DNA of 64,000 nt from Myxococcaceae bacterium (lineage in GTDB: Bacteria > Myxococcota > Myxococcia > Myxococcales > Myxococcaceae). Within the stretch, counting starts at the first letter, position 1. Every line of letters starts with the position of its first letter. Of this stretch, positions 36,231-45,448 are shown in pieces. Made by a program: the position numbers and the translations under genes. The stretch lies in NCBI GenBank assembly GCA_004173515.1, contig SECN01000001.1, positions 21,074 to 85,073 on the forward strand, written 5' to 3'. The notes beneath the pieces were generated by a model. That model made no database searches and was not told the DNA's origin. It saw only the letters and a program-made list of their open reading frames with translations.

Positions 36231-37172
36231 ATGTCACGCCGGAAGCTGCGCCGTGTGTTTTCCCGCCTGTGGTTGCTCGCGCCCGTCACCACGCTGGGGG
36301 TGGGTTGTTCCTCCACCTGGGGCTGTGACGCGGCTCCCGTCCAGGAGACGTTCACCCTCGAGTCCATTGAGTTGGCGGATGGGGGCGTGGCCACGGCGGA
36401 CACGGCCTGCGAGGAGGTGTGCGCGCAGTTGGGAGCCAGGGCGCCGTGTTCGTTCAAGCGCTCCTCGGCGGGGCTCGCCGAGCCCGATGAGGTGAGCTGT
36501 GAGATGCGGTACCTGTGCGAGGGCCGGCGTCCCGAGGGCCTGTGCAGTGATGGCATGGTGGAGGGGCGGGTGCCCGCGCTGGGAGCGCTCTTCGCGAGGA
36601 TGGCGCACCTGGAGGCCGCATCCGTCCCGGCGTTCGAAAGGCTCGCGGACGAGCTGGCGGCGCACGGCGCGCCGGAGCGGTTGGTGCGGGCGGCGCGGCG
36701 CTCCGCGAAGGAGGAGGTGCGGCACGCGCGCGCGATGGAGTCCCTGGCGGTGCGTCACGGCGCCGCGATGCCGGAGGTGACGGTGGCGCCGTTCGGGTAC
36801 CGGTCGCTGGAGGCGCTCGCCCTGGAGAACGCGGTGGAGGGTTGCGTGCGGGAGACCTTCGGCGCGGTGCTCGCGGGGTGGCAGGCGCGGTGCGCGGAGG
36901 ATGCGACGGTGCGCGAAGCGCTGGCGGCCATCGCGCCGGACGAGCTGTGCCACTCGGAGTTGTCCTGGGACATCAACGCCTGGGTGAGGACGCGGCTGCC
37001 CGAGGACGCCTGGGCGCGGGTGGAAGCGGCCCGGCGTGAGGCGTGGAGCGCGTTGGAGCGGGATGCCGCGGACAGCCTCATGCCGGAGCACGTGGCCCGC
37101 CAGTCCGGGCTGCCTTCGCCGGAGGTGGCCCGGCAACTGGTGCGGGAGCTGGCGCGGACGCTGATGGCCTGA
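36231..37172 (+). CDS. Ferritin-like domain lipoprotein (paralogue 1)
   Basis: A 313-residue protein starting at ATG 36231 with a lipoprotein signal ending VTTLGVGCSS. A Cys-rich linker of about 90 residues (CDAAPV, TACEEVCAQLG, CSFKRS, CEMRYLCEG, LCSDG) precedes a four-helix domain. All di-iron ligands are present: Glu in HLEAASVPAF, ExxH in EEVRHARA, Glu in ENAVEGCVRET, and ExxH in DELCHSELSWDI. It should bind two metals on the periplasmic or outer-membrane face. It shares the VEGCVRET and HSELSWDI/HAELSWDI blocks with the lipoprotein at 42581-43897, so the two are paralogues. The substrate is unknown. Confidence 0.8.
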   Translation: MSRRKLRRVFSRLWLLAPVTTLGVGCSSTWGCDAAPVQETFTLESIELADGGVATADTACEEVCAQLGARAPCSFKRSSAGLAEPDEVSCEMRYLCEGRRPEGLCSDGMVEGRVPALGALFARMAHLEAASVPAFERLADELAAHGAPERLVRAARRSAKEEVRHARAMESLAVRHGAAMPEVTVAPFGYRSLEALALENAVEGCVRETFGAVLAGWQARCAEDATVREALAAIAPDELCHSELSWDINAWVRTRLPEDAWARVEAARREAWSALERDAADSLMPEHVARQSGLPSPEVARQLVRELARTLMA

Positions 37173-37218
37173 CCGGTCGGGCGGGGGAGCCCTCGGCCAG
37201 AGTTCTGGTCGAGGAGAG

Positions 37219-37261
37219 TCAATCTATTGGTTTTAAAATGGAGATGGAGTCAATAGATTGA
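37219..37261. promoter_or_regulatory. Paired palindromic operators upstream of hipBA
   Basis: TCAATCTATTG (37219-37229) and CAATAGATTGA (37251-37261) are perfect inverted copies, and each core is itself a CAAT-N2-ATTG palindrome. Their centres are 31 bp apart, about three helical turns, and they flank the AT-rich TTTTAAAATG. This is what two HipB dimers bound on one DNA face would need. The second site ends 34 bp before the antitoxin start. Confidence 0.65.
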
Positions 37262-37295
37262 GCTTCATGGTAGTCGGGAGCCACAATGGGCGCGC

Positions 37296-37643
37296 ATGCC
37301 TCGACAGAACCTGACGAGTGAGACGACGCCCTTCGCCGTGGGGCGGGCCATCACGACCTTGGGGCAGAACATCGCGCGGGCCCGCATCCGACGCGGGCTC
37401 CGTCAGGTGGATCTCGCGAAGAAGACGGGGCTGGCGTTGGGGACGCTCAGGCGCATCGAGGAGGGGAGCCCCACCACCGCGCTCAGTGCCTACTTCACCG
37501 TCCTGTGGGCGCTGGGGCTCGAACGCGAGTTCGACGACCTGGCCTCGCCGGATCGCGATGAGGAAGGAAAGACGCTCGAGCTGGCTCGCCAACCGGAGCG
37601 TGTCGGAGTCCATCGCAAGGATGAACTCGATGCCGACTTCTGA
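37296..37643 (+). CDS. hipB: HipB-like antitoxin (Xre-family)
   Basis: A 115-residue protein with an Xre-type helix-turn-helix: LGQNIARARIRRGLRQVDLAKKTGLALGTLRRIEEGSPTTALSAYFTVLWALG. The C-terminal tail (RDEEGKTLELARQPERVG) resembles the strand of HipB proteins. It overlaps the downstream HipA kinase gene by 14 bp, the usual type II toxin-antitoxin layout. HipB dimers neutralise HipA and repress the operon; paired palindromes 34 bp upstream of the start are the likely binding sites. Local DNA is more AT-rich than its surroundings, consistent with horizontal transfer. Confidence 0.85.
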   Translation: MPRQNLTSETTPFAVGRAITTLGQNIARARIRRGLRQVDLAKKTGLALGTLRRIEEGSPTTALSAYFTVLWALGLEREFDDLASPDRDEEGKTLELARQPERVGVHRKDELDADF

Positions 37644-38892
37644 CGCGTCCCGATGCTACGTGTACCTCCAGCTTCCGAACTCGCTCGACGTCGTGACCTG
37701 TGGGCTCTACGCCCAGCAGGACGGCGTGGGGCAGTTCGTCTACGGCAGGAGCTATCTGGAAAATCCCCGCGCCGTCGAATTGGAACCCTTCGAGCTTCCG
37801 TTGCAGCCGGGCACCTTCAGGACGACCCGGCTGGGAGGCATCTTCGGTTCCTTGCGAGATGCTTCGCCCGACGCCTGGGGACGCAGGGTCATCGAACGTC
37901 AGTTGGGGCGCGGGGACCTGACCGAGATCGGCTTCCTCCTCAACTCGCCGGAGGACCGGGCGGGGGCGCTGTCCTTTGGCACGGACAGCACGCCGCCGGC
38001 CCCGGTTCATCAGTTCAACAAGGTGCTTTCCCTGCCCTTGCTGTTGGAGGAAGCCAGCCGGTTCGAGCAGGGGCTGCCGCCTTCTCCCCAGGTCGATGAG
38101 CTGGTGAATCCGGGTAGCTCCATGGGAGGCGCGCGTCCCAAGAATGTCGTCGAGGACGACGAGGGCCTGTGGATCGCCAAGTTCCCGTCGCGCGGTGACC
38201 GGTGGAACAACGCCGTGGTCGAACTCGCGATGCTGAAGCTTGCCCTCGACTGCGGCCTCCGTGCTGCTTCCGCGAGGAGTGTCCGTATCGCCGGACAAGA
38301 TGTGCTGCTCGTTCGCCGGTTCGATCGGGAACGCACCGAACACGGCTATCTGCGACACCGGATGGTCAGCGCCCTGACGGTGCTCCGCGCCGATGAGAAT
38401 CCACGCGTGGGTCCGAATGAACGCAAGACCTGGTCATACATCCTGTTGGCGGATGAGTTGAAGCGCTGGGTCAGCGAGCCCGTGGAGGACTTGCGAGAAT
38501 TGTTCTGCCGGATGGTGTTCAACGCGCTCATTTCAAACATCGACGACCATCCCAGGAACCATGCGCTCATCGCCGCCGGAGCTCGCTGGAAGCTGTCGCC
38601 TGCCTACGACCTGACGCCAGCGCCGCAGGCCAGCACTGAACGCGACCTGGCGATGGAGGTGGGAAGCGCGCAGCATCGCCGGGCCAATCGCCACAACCTC
38701 TTGAGTGAATGCATACGCTTCCGGCTGTCGAAAGAGGAGGCCACCCGCATCATCGACACGATGAAACAACGCGTGTCACACCGGTGGCGCGACATCGTCC
38801 GGAGCTGCGGTGGTTCCATGGCGGATGTGAGCGCCATTGAACGGGCCTTCGACTACGAAGGCTTCGAGTACGGCTCCGACCCCCGGAGCTGA
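37630..38892 (+). CDS. hipA: HipA-like serine/threonine kinase toxin
   Basis: A 420-residue protein with both HipA domains: the N-terminal couple (FRTTRLGGIFGSLRDASPDAWGRRVIERQLG) and the kinase core. Kinase motifs are present: the flexible P-loop SSMGGARPKN, catalytic loop ISNIDDHPRNHALI and metal-binding YDLTPAP, so it appears active. In characterised systems HipA phosphorylates glutamyl-tRNA synthetase or another tRNA synthetase and causes persistence when not bound by HipB. ATG 37630 is preferred because AAGGA lies 8 bases upstream; ATG 37621 is also in frame. It forms an overlapping operon with hipB and ends at 38892 with no further gene in the unit. Confidence 0.9.
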   Translation: MPTSDASRCYVYLQLPNSLDVVTCGLYAQQDGVGQFVYGRSYLENPRAVELEPFELPLQPGTFRTTRLGGIFGSLRDASPDAWGRRVIERQLGRGDLTEIGFLLNSPEDRAGALSFGTDSTPPAPVHQFNKVLSLPLLLEEASRFEQGLPPSPQVDELVNPGSSMGGARPKNVVEDDEGLWIAKFPSRGDRWNNAVVELAMLKLALDCGLRAASARSVRIAGQDVLLVRRFDRERTEHGYLRHRMVSALTVLRADENPRVGPNERKTWSYILLADELKRWVSEPVEDLRELFCRMVFNALISNIDDHPRNHALIAAGARWKLSPAYDLTPAPQASTERDLAMEVGSAQHRRANRHNLLSECIRFRLSKEEATRIIDTMKQRVSHRWRDIVRSCGGSMADVSAIERAFDYEGFEYGSDPRS

Positions 38893-38942
38893 AGGCCGCA
38901 CCCAGGGTATGGTCCCCGGCTTCCTCCTTCCCCCGGGTCTCC

Positions 38943-40733
38943 ATGGTCCCAAGGCAACTCCTCTCCCTCGTCGTGCTCGCGACGACTTCACTCCTGGCGA
39001 ACACGGCCCGGGCCAACACCGTCTATGGCGCCTGGCAGGGTTCGGGCGGGCAGAGTGCGTCCAGCCCGGGCAACCGGGTGCTCCTGTTCGACGCACAGGC
39101 CACCTCCGCCGTGACCTTCACGCTGACGTCGTCGGCGGATGCGTGGCTGTACTTGTTGGATGTGAATGGCACCATCCTCGCGCAGGACAACAACGGCGGG
39201 GGCGGCACGAACTCGCGTCTGGCCGTCACGCTGTCGCCGGGCAGCTACAAGCTGGTCGCCGCGACCGCGCTCGCGGGGCAGAGCGCGGAGTTCACCCTGA
39301 GCGCGGACACGGTGGCGCTGCGCTATCCGAAGGCCCTGGAGGTCAAGCCCTCCAGCCGGTTCGCCTGGGTCTACGACGATCACGGCACCGGCGCGACGAA
39401 TGACATCTCCGTCTGGCGCCCGGACCTCTCCCAATCCCCCGGCTTCTTCTCCCTGGGCGACGTCGCCATGCCCAACCGGGGACAGGTCCCCGCGACCACG
39501 TTCCTGGTGCGCGGCGAGGGCGACCTGCTGGCGCGTCCGTCCAACTACAACTGGATCTGGAGCGACTCCGGCTCCGGCGGAACGCACGACGCCTCCTTCT
39601 GGGAACCCGTCGCCCCAGCCGGCTACACCTGCCTGGGCCATGTCGCGGTGCTGGGCTACTCCAAGCCCTCCACGGACCTCATCCGCTGCGTGCGCAGCGA
39701 ATACGTGCTGCCCGCCAACCCCGCCTGGGTCTGGGACGACAGCGGCTCCGGCGCCAACGACGACATCGGCGTGTGGCAGGCGGTGGCGCGCGACCACCGC
39801 GGCCTGCCCGCGTCCACCTTCATCTCACGCCCCAGCCATGGCGACACGGGCGGCGGCCGCTACTGGAGCCTCAACAAGAGCGCCACCTCCAACCCGGAAC
39901 TGCGCGGCCTGCCCGTGGACGCGCAGGTGGTGGCGGCGTTCGCCCCGCGCGTGTGGCTGCATCCGGACGAGGCGTACTTCCCGTCCGCCACCGGGTTCCA
40001 CCTGGCCAACGTCCACGAGGAGAACGGCCACCTGGTGACGAACCAGGCGCTGGGCTGTGATTCCTGCACGGATCCGCAGTTCCTGGACGGCCAGCGCCCC
40101 AACCAGACGTCCGTGCCCGTCTACGCGCAGGTCATCGCGCGCACCCAGGGCGGCCAGCCGACGAACGTGACGGACGTGCTGTATTGGAATTTCTATCCCT
40201 ACAACAATGGCAAGCGCGTGTGCATCGGCTGGTATTCGCCCTGGGGCTGCGTGGGCGGCTACTCCACCTTCGGCAACCACGTGGGCGACTGGGAACACCT
40301 CACCGTGCGCTTCGTCGACGGGCGCCCCTCCCAGGTCTACCTGAGCCAGCACGCGAACGGACAGCTCTTCCCCTTCGGTGACAAGGCCGTGTTCCTCGCG
40401 GGCTGGCACCCGGAGGTCTTCTCCGCCAATGGCTCGCACGGCCTCTACCCGGACGCGGCCCGGCACATCTACGAAACCATCTTCAACGGCGACTTCCTGG
40501 CCGACGACACCGGGGCCGGACTCGCGTGGGACACCTGGAACAACGTGGTGGTCATCCCCTGGCAGCCAGCGGGGACGTACACGGGCTCCCTCGCCTGGAT
40601 GAACCTCACCGCGTACTGGGGCAACCCGGAGGGCGGCTGTGACAACCCGACGGGCTATTGCGTGAACAGCGGCGGCCCGTCGCCGTTGAGGAACCGGTCC
40701 GTGTACCAGCCGGAGTACCTGACGCTGGAGTAG
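38943..40733 (+). CDS. Secreted Vps62-family protein
   Basis: A 596-residue protein with a cleavable signal (LLSLVVLATTSLLANTARA). Residues 25-125 form a beta domain resembling bacterial pre-peptidase C-terminal domains (VTFTLTSSADAWLYLLDVNGTILAQDNN). Three related blocks with W-WxDxGSG (FAWVYDDHGTG, YNWIWSDSGSG, PAWVWDDSGSG) then occur every 75 residues or so. The second half (APRVWLHPDEAYFP, VGDWEHLTVRF, YLSQHANGQ) has the signature of Vps62/DUF946 proteins. Their function in bacteria is unknown. It is followed after 45 bp by a convergent lipoprotein gene. Confidence 0.75.
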   Translation: MVPRQLLSLVVLATTSLLANTARANTVYGAWQGSGGQSASSPGNRVLLFDAQATSAVTFTLTSSADAWLYLLDVNGTILAQDNNGGGGTNSRLAVTLSPGSYKLVAATALAGQSAEFTLSADTVALRYPKALEVKPSSRFAWVYDDHGTGATNDISVWRPDLSQSPGFFSLGDVAMPNRGQVPATTFLVRGEGDLLARPSNYNWIWSDSGSGGTHDASFWEPVAPAGYTCLGHVAVLGYSKPSTDLIRCVRSEYVLPANPAWVWDDSGSGANDDIGVWQAVARDHRGLPASTFISRPSHGDTGGGRYWSLNKSATSNPELRGLPVDAQVVAAFAPRVWLHPDEAYFPSATGFHLANVHEENGHLVTNQALGCDSCTDPQFLDGQRPNQTSVPVYAQVIARTQGGQPTNVTDVLYWNFYPYNNGKRVCIGWYSPWGCVGGYSTFGNHVGDWEHLTVRFVDGRPSQVYLSQHANGQLFPFGDKAVFLAGWHPEVFSANGSHGLYPDAARHIYETIFNGDFLADDTGAGLAWDTWNNVVVIPWQPAGTYTGSLAWMNLTAYWGNPEGGCDNPTGYCVNSGGPSPLRNRSVYQPEYLTLE

Positions 40734-40778
40734 GGGACCGCGGCCGGAGCAAACCCACGGTCCCCGCCTCACGGTGCT

Positions 40779-41378
40779 TCAGTAGGCCGCGTACGTGGGG
40801 GCCGTGGTGCTGGTGAAGAAGTCCAGATAGGTGGCGGTGTAGTTGGAACCGCTGCCCGTCTCACCCGCCAGGGGGCCCGTCTTCGTCCCCGACGCGTACA
40901 GCGTGGTGCCGTTGCTGGCGATGGACAGGTTGCACGCGTTCACGTTGCCCGCGCCAAAGTTCACGACCAGCAGCGTGTCGCGCGCGGTGCTCAGGTCGTC
41001 CGGGCGGATGTGCTTGACGCTGCACTGGGTGTTGCCGCGCGGGCTGGGGCTGTAGTGGAAGGAGAAGCCCGTGGCCACGCCCAGCGCGTTCGCCGCCAGC
41101 GAGATGGTGGGGACGTTGTAGGAGGTCCCCAACTGCACGCTGGCCGCGCCCCAGGCGCACGTGGAGGACGCGGCGCGCGTCAGCGTGATGGCGTACTGGG
41201 GCTGTCCACCGCCCGGCATCAGCGCGGAGGAGATGGTGAACGTGCACCCCTGCGACGTGCCGGTGGTCAACGTCTGGGACTGGGTGCCCAGGGTGTCCGA
41301 CTCCGCCTGCTCGGGACCTCCACAGGCGGACACGAGCAGGGCGGTGGACAGACAGAGGGCGCGGGCAATGGCTTGCAT
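40779..41378 (-). CDS. Hypothetical lipoprotein
   Basis: A 199-residue protein starting at ATG 41378 with a GGAG about 9 bases upstream. The signal ends in the lipobox TALLVSACGG. The rest is a single beta-sandwich-like domain rich in Ser/Thr (FTISSALMPGGGQPQYAITLTR, CNLSIASNGTTLYASGTK) with four cysteines outside the lipobox that could pair. No family is recognised. It is convergent with the Vps62-like gene and has its own upstream gap of 90 bp to the CPBP protease gene. Confidence 0.7.
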   Translation of the reverse strand: MQAIARALCLSTALLVSACGGPEQAESDTLGTQSQTLTTGTSQGCTFTISSALMPGGGQPQYAITLTRAASSTCAWGAASVQLGTSYNVPTISLAANALGVATGFSFHYSPSPRGNTQCSVKHIRPDDLSTARDTLLVVNFGAGNVNACNLSIASNGTTLYASGTKTGPLAGETGSGSNYTATYLDFFTSTTAPTYAAY

Positions 41379-41468
41379 GGAGAAGCACTCCGGGTTCGAG
41401 GAAGGCCCGGACTCTAGACAGAAGGTCTGACATTCCTCCAGACGCCCCCCTGGCTGTGGATGTGAATT

Positions 41469-42377
41469 CTAGAGAGGCGGTAGCTTTTCCAGGAAGCCTG
41501 ACTTCGACAGCCACATCACCAGCGCGAAGCTGATGGTGTTGAAGGCCGCGTGCGCGACAATCAGTGGCAGCAGCCGCCCCCGGAACCAGAAGACGAACCC
41601 GAACCAGGTCCCGATGACGAAGGTCTGGAAGACGGCGAGGAGGCCCTCGTAGAAGTGGCCCACGCAGAAGAGCAGGGCCGCGACCAGCACCGCGGGCACC
41701 CAGCGGCCCAGCACCACGCGCAGGCGGGGCACGAGGAAGCTTCGGAAGACGAACTCCTCGAAGCCGGTCACCAGCACCATGATGGCCGCGAAGGCGGGCA
41801 CGCCCAGGCCGGTGTCCATGAGCGCGGTGGCCATGCCTTTGCGCGCCAGCATCTCCTTGCCGGCCAGCTTCAAGGCCACGGCGACGGCCGCCATGGGCAC
41901 CGACGCGGCGATGTGCACCGCGTAGGTGCCGGCGAGCACCGGCACGCCGAGCAGCAGCTCCTTCGCCCAGCCCTCGCGCGCGAGCCCCACCTGCGCGGGA
42001 CCCTGGCCGTCGCGCCACACCAGCACCGCCACCAGCAGGCACATGCCCAGGGCGCGGATGCACAGGGGCGCCATGGACAGGGAGAAGCCCTTCTCCTGCT
42101 CCGCGGCGGTGGCGACCCACGCGCCCGCGCCCGTGCCGCCCAGCGCCACCAGGAGCCCCAGGATGCCCAGCCAGCCCCCCGCGCGCCCGGCCTCCCAGGG
42201 GCGCAGCAGGGCCAGCCCCCACGCGAGCAGCGCGACCCCGACGACGGCCATGGGGGCCCGCCCCAGGGGGCCCACCGTCGAAGGTCCCAGGACGGCGAGG
42301 AACACGAACGCTGCTTCGGACAGGGCCCGGCGCCGCGTTGGGGCGTTCTCCAGCAGCACGGCGACATCACGACGCAC
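41469..42377 (-). CDS. CPBP-family intramembrane metalloprotease
   Basis: A 302-residue membrane protein with about eight hydrophobic segments. The CPBP/Abi motifs are present: the EExxxR motif in TGFEEFVFRSFLVPRL, the second motif FCVGHFYEG and the third HAAFNTISFALVM. Together these coordinate the metal inside the membrane. The family cleaves substrates within the bilayer; bacterial members are linked to bacteriocin self-immunity or protein maturation. GTG 42377 is used as start because GGAGGA lies 7 bases upstream. It is divergent from the ferritin-like lipoprotein gene. Confidence 0.85.
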   Translation of the reverse strand: MRRDVAVLLENAPTRRRALSEAAFVFLAVLGPSTVGPLGRAPMAVVGVALLAWGLALLRPWEAGRAGGWLGILGLLVALGGTGAGAWVATAAEQEKGFSLSMAPLCIRALGMCLLVAVLVWRDGQGPAQVGLAREGWAKELLLGVPVLAGTYAVHIAASVPMAAVAVALKLAGKEMLARKGMATALMDTGLGVPAFAAIMVLVTGFEEFVFRSFLVPRLRVVLGRWVPAVLVAALLFCVGHFYEGLLAVFQTFVIGTWFGFVFWFRGRLLPLIVAHAAFNTISFALVMWLSKSGFLEKLPPL

Positions 42378-42580
42378 GGGGTGTTCCTCCGGTCCAGGTC
42401 CACGGGGCAGGGGCCTCGCGGGATTCCGGACACGCTAACGGCTTCGCCCTCAGGATTCTGATCCCTCCTTGGATTTCCGCGCACGGGGCGCGTGCTTTCC
42501 AACGGGAGCGCCGGGGGAGGGACGGGTGGCATCCGCATTGCTCTTGCGCCCCGGACACCTCATCCCCTGGGAGTCGTCCC

Positions 42581-43897
42581 TTGAATGCACCTCGACTGCG
42601 CCACCTCTTCTCGCGGGCCCTCCGCACCACGCTCGCCACCCCGTTGGTGCTCGCGGGCTGCGGCTCCAATGGGGTGTCCCTGGAGGGCTATGACGAGGTG
42701 GCGTGCGACAACGGCACCCCCGCGGTCAGCGACCTGACGATCTCCCCCGCGCCGGACTACCTCCAGCTTCGCCTCATCACGCCCCTGGATCCGCCCGCCT
42801 GGCAGGGCCTGGCGGATTCCGGAGAGGCGTGCTCGACGGCCACGGAGGTCCCGGTCTGTGAAGCGGCCCTGGCGGATGCGAAGTCGATGGAGGGCTTCCA
42901 TCACACCTGCTTCCAGCTCTGCTCGGATTACTTCCTGGCGGCGACGCGGGGGGATGAAGTGAAGACGTATACGACGCTGGAGTCGCTCAAGGGGTTGCTG
43001 GGCACCATCGACACCGCGCAGGAGGCCTCGCTCGTGGCCTTCGCCTCCGGCTACCGGCTGACCTGCGGCGACAAGGCACAGGGCGCGGTGAAGCGGAACG
43101 CGAATGGCACCTTCAGCGTCATCGGCACGCAGGGATACCTCTGCGGCGAGGGTACGAAGGTGACGCAGTACGTGCTGGAGGTGTCCGCCTCCGGTGAGGT
43201 CCAGGAGCGGGAGCGCAATGTCCTGGAGAGGGGCAGCGGAAGCTGCGCCGTCGGACGGCGGCCCGCGGGGCTCCAGGTCGCGGGGACGTGCGACAGCCCG
43301 GATGCGCTGGGGCGCTTCTTCGCGGAGGTCGCGCACCTGGAGGCGGCGTCCATCCATGCCTTCCTGCGGCTGCGGGAGGAGCTGGCCCTGCACGGAGCGG
43401 GACCGGACCTCCAGGACGCGGCGCTCGCGAGCGCCGTGGATGAGGTGATGCACACCGAGGCGACGGGCCGGCTCGCGCGTCGCTTCGGCGCGGCGCCGCT
43501 GGCGCCCTCGGTGGCCCGGTTGCCGGTGCGTCCGCTCGCGGAGGTGGCGCGGGACAACGCCGTGGAGGGCTGCGTGCGGGAGACGTACGGCGCGCTGGTG
43601 GCCCACCATCAGGCCCTGCACGCGCGTGACGCCGAAGTGCGCGAGGCGATGGTCCGCATCGCCGAGGACGAGACGCGGCACGCGGAGCTGTCCTGGGACA
43701 TCGACCGGTGGGCCCGTCCGCGCCTCTCCGTGCAGGAGCGGGAGGCGCTGAGAGAGGCCCAGCGGCACGCGGTGGCCCTGCTGCGCGAAGAGGTCGCGGC
43801 GCCAATCGACGCGGGGCTCGTCACCGAGGCGGGACTGCCCACGCCCGAGGTCGCGCTGGCCTTGCTCGACACGTTGGAGCAGGAACTCTGGGCCTGA
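42581..43897 (+). CDS. Ferritin-like domain lipoprotein (paralogue 2)
   Basis: A 438-residue protein whose best start is TTG 42581, 8 bases after GGGAG; this places the lipobox (TPLVLAGCGS) at about residue 26. A 240-residue Cys-containing N-terminal region of unknown type precedes the four-helix domain. The di-iron ligands are intact: Glu in HLEAASIHAF, ExxH in DEVMHTEA, Glu in NAVEGCVRETYG and ExxH in EDETRHAELSWDI. It is the paralogue of the shorter lipoprotein at 36231-37172, with the same ligand spacing, but with a much larger N-terminal region. Confidence 0.8.
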   Translation: MNAPRLRHLFSRALRTTLATPLVLAGCGSNGVSLEGYDEVACDNGTPAVSDLTISPAPDYLQLRLITPLDPPAWQGLADSGEACSTATEVPVCEAALADAKSMEGFHHTCFQLCSDYFLAATRGDEVKTYTTLESLKGLLGTIDTAQEASLVAFASGYRLTCGDKAQGAVKRNANGTFSVIGTQGYLCGEGTKVTQYVLEVSASGEVQERERNVLERGSGSCAVGRRPAGLQVAGTCDSPDALGRFFAEVAHLEAASIHAFLRLREELALHGAGPDLQDAALASAVDEVMHTEATGRLARRFGAAPLAPSVARLPVRPLAEVARDNAVEGCVRETYGALVAHHQALHARDAEVREAMVRIAEDETRHAELSWDIDRWARPRLSVQEREALREAQRHAVALLREEVAAPIDAGLVTEAGLPTPEVALALLDTLEQELWA

Positions 43898-44031
43898 GCT
43901 GACGGACGGGCTCACGGCGCCGAAGTCGTTGGCGCCTTGAAGCAGCGTCGGGGCGCGCAATGCTCACGAACCATTGCGCGCAGGTCATCGGTTCGCGACG
44001 CGCGTTGCCCAGTCGCGGCGAAGTCCGTGCG

Positions 44032-45300
44032 CTACGGCTTGCGCTTCGGAGGAGGCGCGGCGGCAGCGGCGGCTTCGCGCAGCTTGTCCTTCTTGCTCTT
44101 GCGCCGGCCCTTCACGCCGCCGTTCGGATCCAGGGGCGGCGCGGCCGGGGAGACCTCTTCCGTCGGCTCGAAGCCCGGCACCTGTTCGCGCGCGATGTCG
44201 AGCTGGTGCCGCTTCTCGATGAGCCGGAAGTGCGCCTCCGTGCTCGCGCTGACGAAGCTGATCGCCATGCCCTTGTCACCCGCGCGCCCCGTGCGGCCGA
44301 TGCGGTGCACGTAGTCCACCGTCGAACGGGGCAGGTCGTAGTTCACGACCGCGGGCAGCTGCGCGATGTCCAGACCCCGAGCGGCGACGTCCGTGGCCAC
44401 GAGGACGCGCACGCGCTTCGCCTTGAAGTCCGCGAGCGCCTGCGTGCGCGCACCCTGGCTGAGCTCCCCGTGCAGCGACGTCGCGGCGATGCCCGCGCGG
44501 TTGAGCTTCAGCGCGACATGGTCCGCCGAGTAGCGACTGGCCACGAACGTGAGCACGTGGGTCCACGCGTGCGTCTCCAGCAACTGCCGCAGCAGCATCG
44601 TGCGCCGGGGCGGATCCACCTGGATGACCCGCTGGACGATGAACTCCGTCGAGGGCAGCTCCCCATCATCGACGTCGATGCGCGTGGGCTCGTGCAGCAA
44701 CTGCTCCGCGAACGTGCGCACCGCGGGCGGGAAGGTGGCGGAGAACAGCAGGTTCTGGCGGCGCTCGGGCAGCAGCTCCAGCAGGCCGTTGAGCTCGTCG
44801 GCGAAGCCCAGGGAGAACAGCCGGTCGGCCTCGTCGAGCACCAGCGTCTCCACCTCGCCCAGCCGGAGCGCGTTCTGCGACGCCAGGTCCAGCGCGCGTC
44901 CGGGCGTGGCCACGACGACGTCCGCGCCGCCCCGGAGCGCCATCATCTGCGGGTTCGCGGAGACGCCACCGACCGCCAGGCAGGTCTTCAGCGGCTTCTT
45001 GAGGTGCCGGCCGTACCGCTGGAGGGAATCGGCGATCTGCGCGGCGAGCTCCCGGGTGGGCACCAGGATGAAGGCCCGCACCGGCCGGACCGACCCTCCC
45101 GGGCGCGCCCGGAGGGCCTCCAGGATGGGCAGCAGGAACGCGGCGGTCTTCCCCGAGCCCGTCTTCGCGGAAGCCCAGACGTCGCCGCCGCGCAGGACCA
45201 CGGGGATGGTCGCGCGCTGCACCGGCGTGGGTTCGTCGTATCCGAGTTCGGCCACGGCGCGGGTGAGCGCGTCCGACAGGCCGAGCGAAGCGAATGTCAT
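44032..45300 (-). CDS. DEAD-box RNA helicase, RhlE-like
   Basis: A 422-residue helicase with all core motifs: Q-motif (GYDEPTPVQ), motif I ASAKTGSGKT (the usual AxTGxGKT with Lys at position 4), Ia PTRELAAQ, Ib TPGRALDL, II VLDEADRL, III SATF, IV region LTFVASRYSAD, V ATDVAARGLDI and VI HRIGRTGRAG. The C-terminal tail is basic and Lys/Ala-rich (GRRKSKKDKLREAAAAAA...KRKP), typical of RhlE-type proteins that remodel ribosomal or structured RNA. It is divergent from hflX, with a gap of 148 bp. Confidence 0.9.
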   Translation of the reverse strand: MTFASLGLSDALTRAVAELGYDEPTPVQRATIPVVLRGGDVWASAKTGSGKTAAFLLPILEALRARPGGSVRPVRAFILVPTRELAAQIADSLQRYGRHLKKPLKTCLAVGGVSANPQMMALRGGADVVVATPGRALDLASQNALRLGEVETLVLDEADRLFSLGFADELNGLLELLPERRQNLLFSATFPPAVRTFAEQLLHEPTRIDVDDGELPSTEFIVQRVIQVDPPRRTMLLRQLLETHAWTHVLTFVASRYSADHVALKLNRAGIAATSLHGELSQGARTQALADFKAKRVRVLVATDVAARGLDIAQLPAVVNYDLPRSTVDYVHRIGRTGRAGDKGMAISFVSASTEAHFRLIEKRHQLDIAREQVPGFEPTEEVSPAAPPLDPNGGVKGRRKSKKDKLREAAAAAAPPPKRKP

Positions 45301-45448
45301 GGGAGGGGAGCCTTGGGGTGGCGCGAGGACGCGGCAATCCTACCCTGCCCCCTCCCCATCCAGGCGAGGCATCGCCCGGACCCGCCGAGTGTCGGATGGC
45401 GCGGACTCCCCCCGTCACGGGACGGCCCGACGTGTTACGAGCATCCGC

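Noticed and set aside
37231..37238. TTTTAAAA considered as a -10 element for hipBA
   Set aside because: No matching -35 at 16-18 bp could be placed; it is noted only as the AT-rich centre between the operators.
43898..44031. GGCGCC repeats between the convergent ferritin-like lipoprotein and helicase genes
   Set aside because: Self-palindromic hexamers are common at this GC content and do not form a convincing longer stem.
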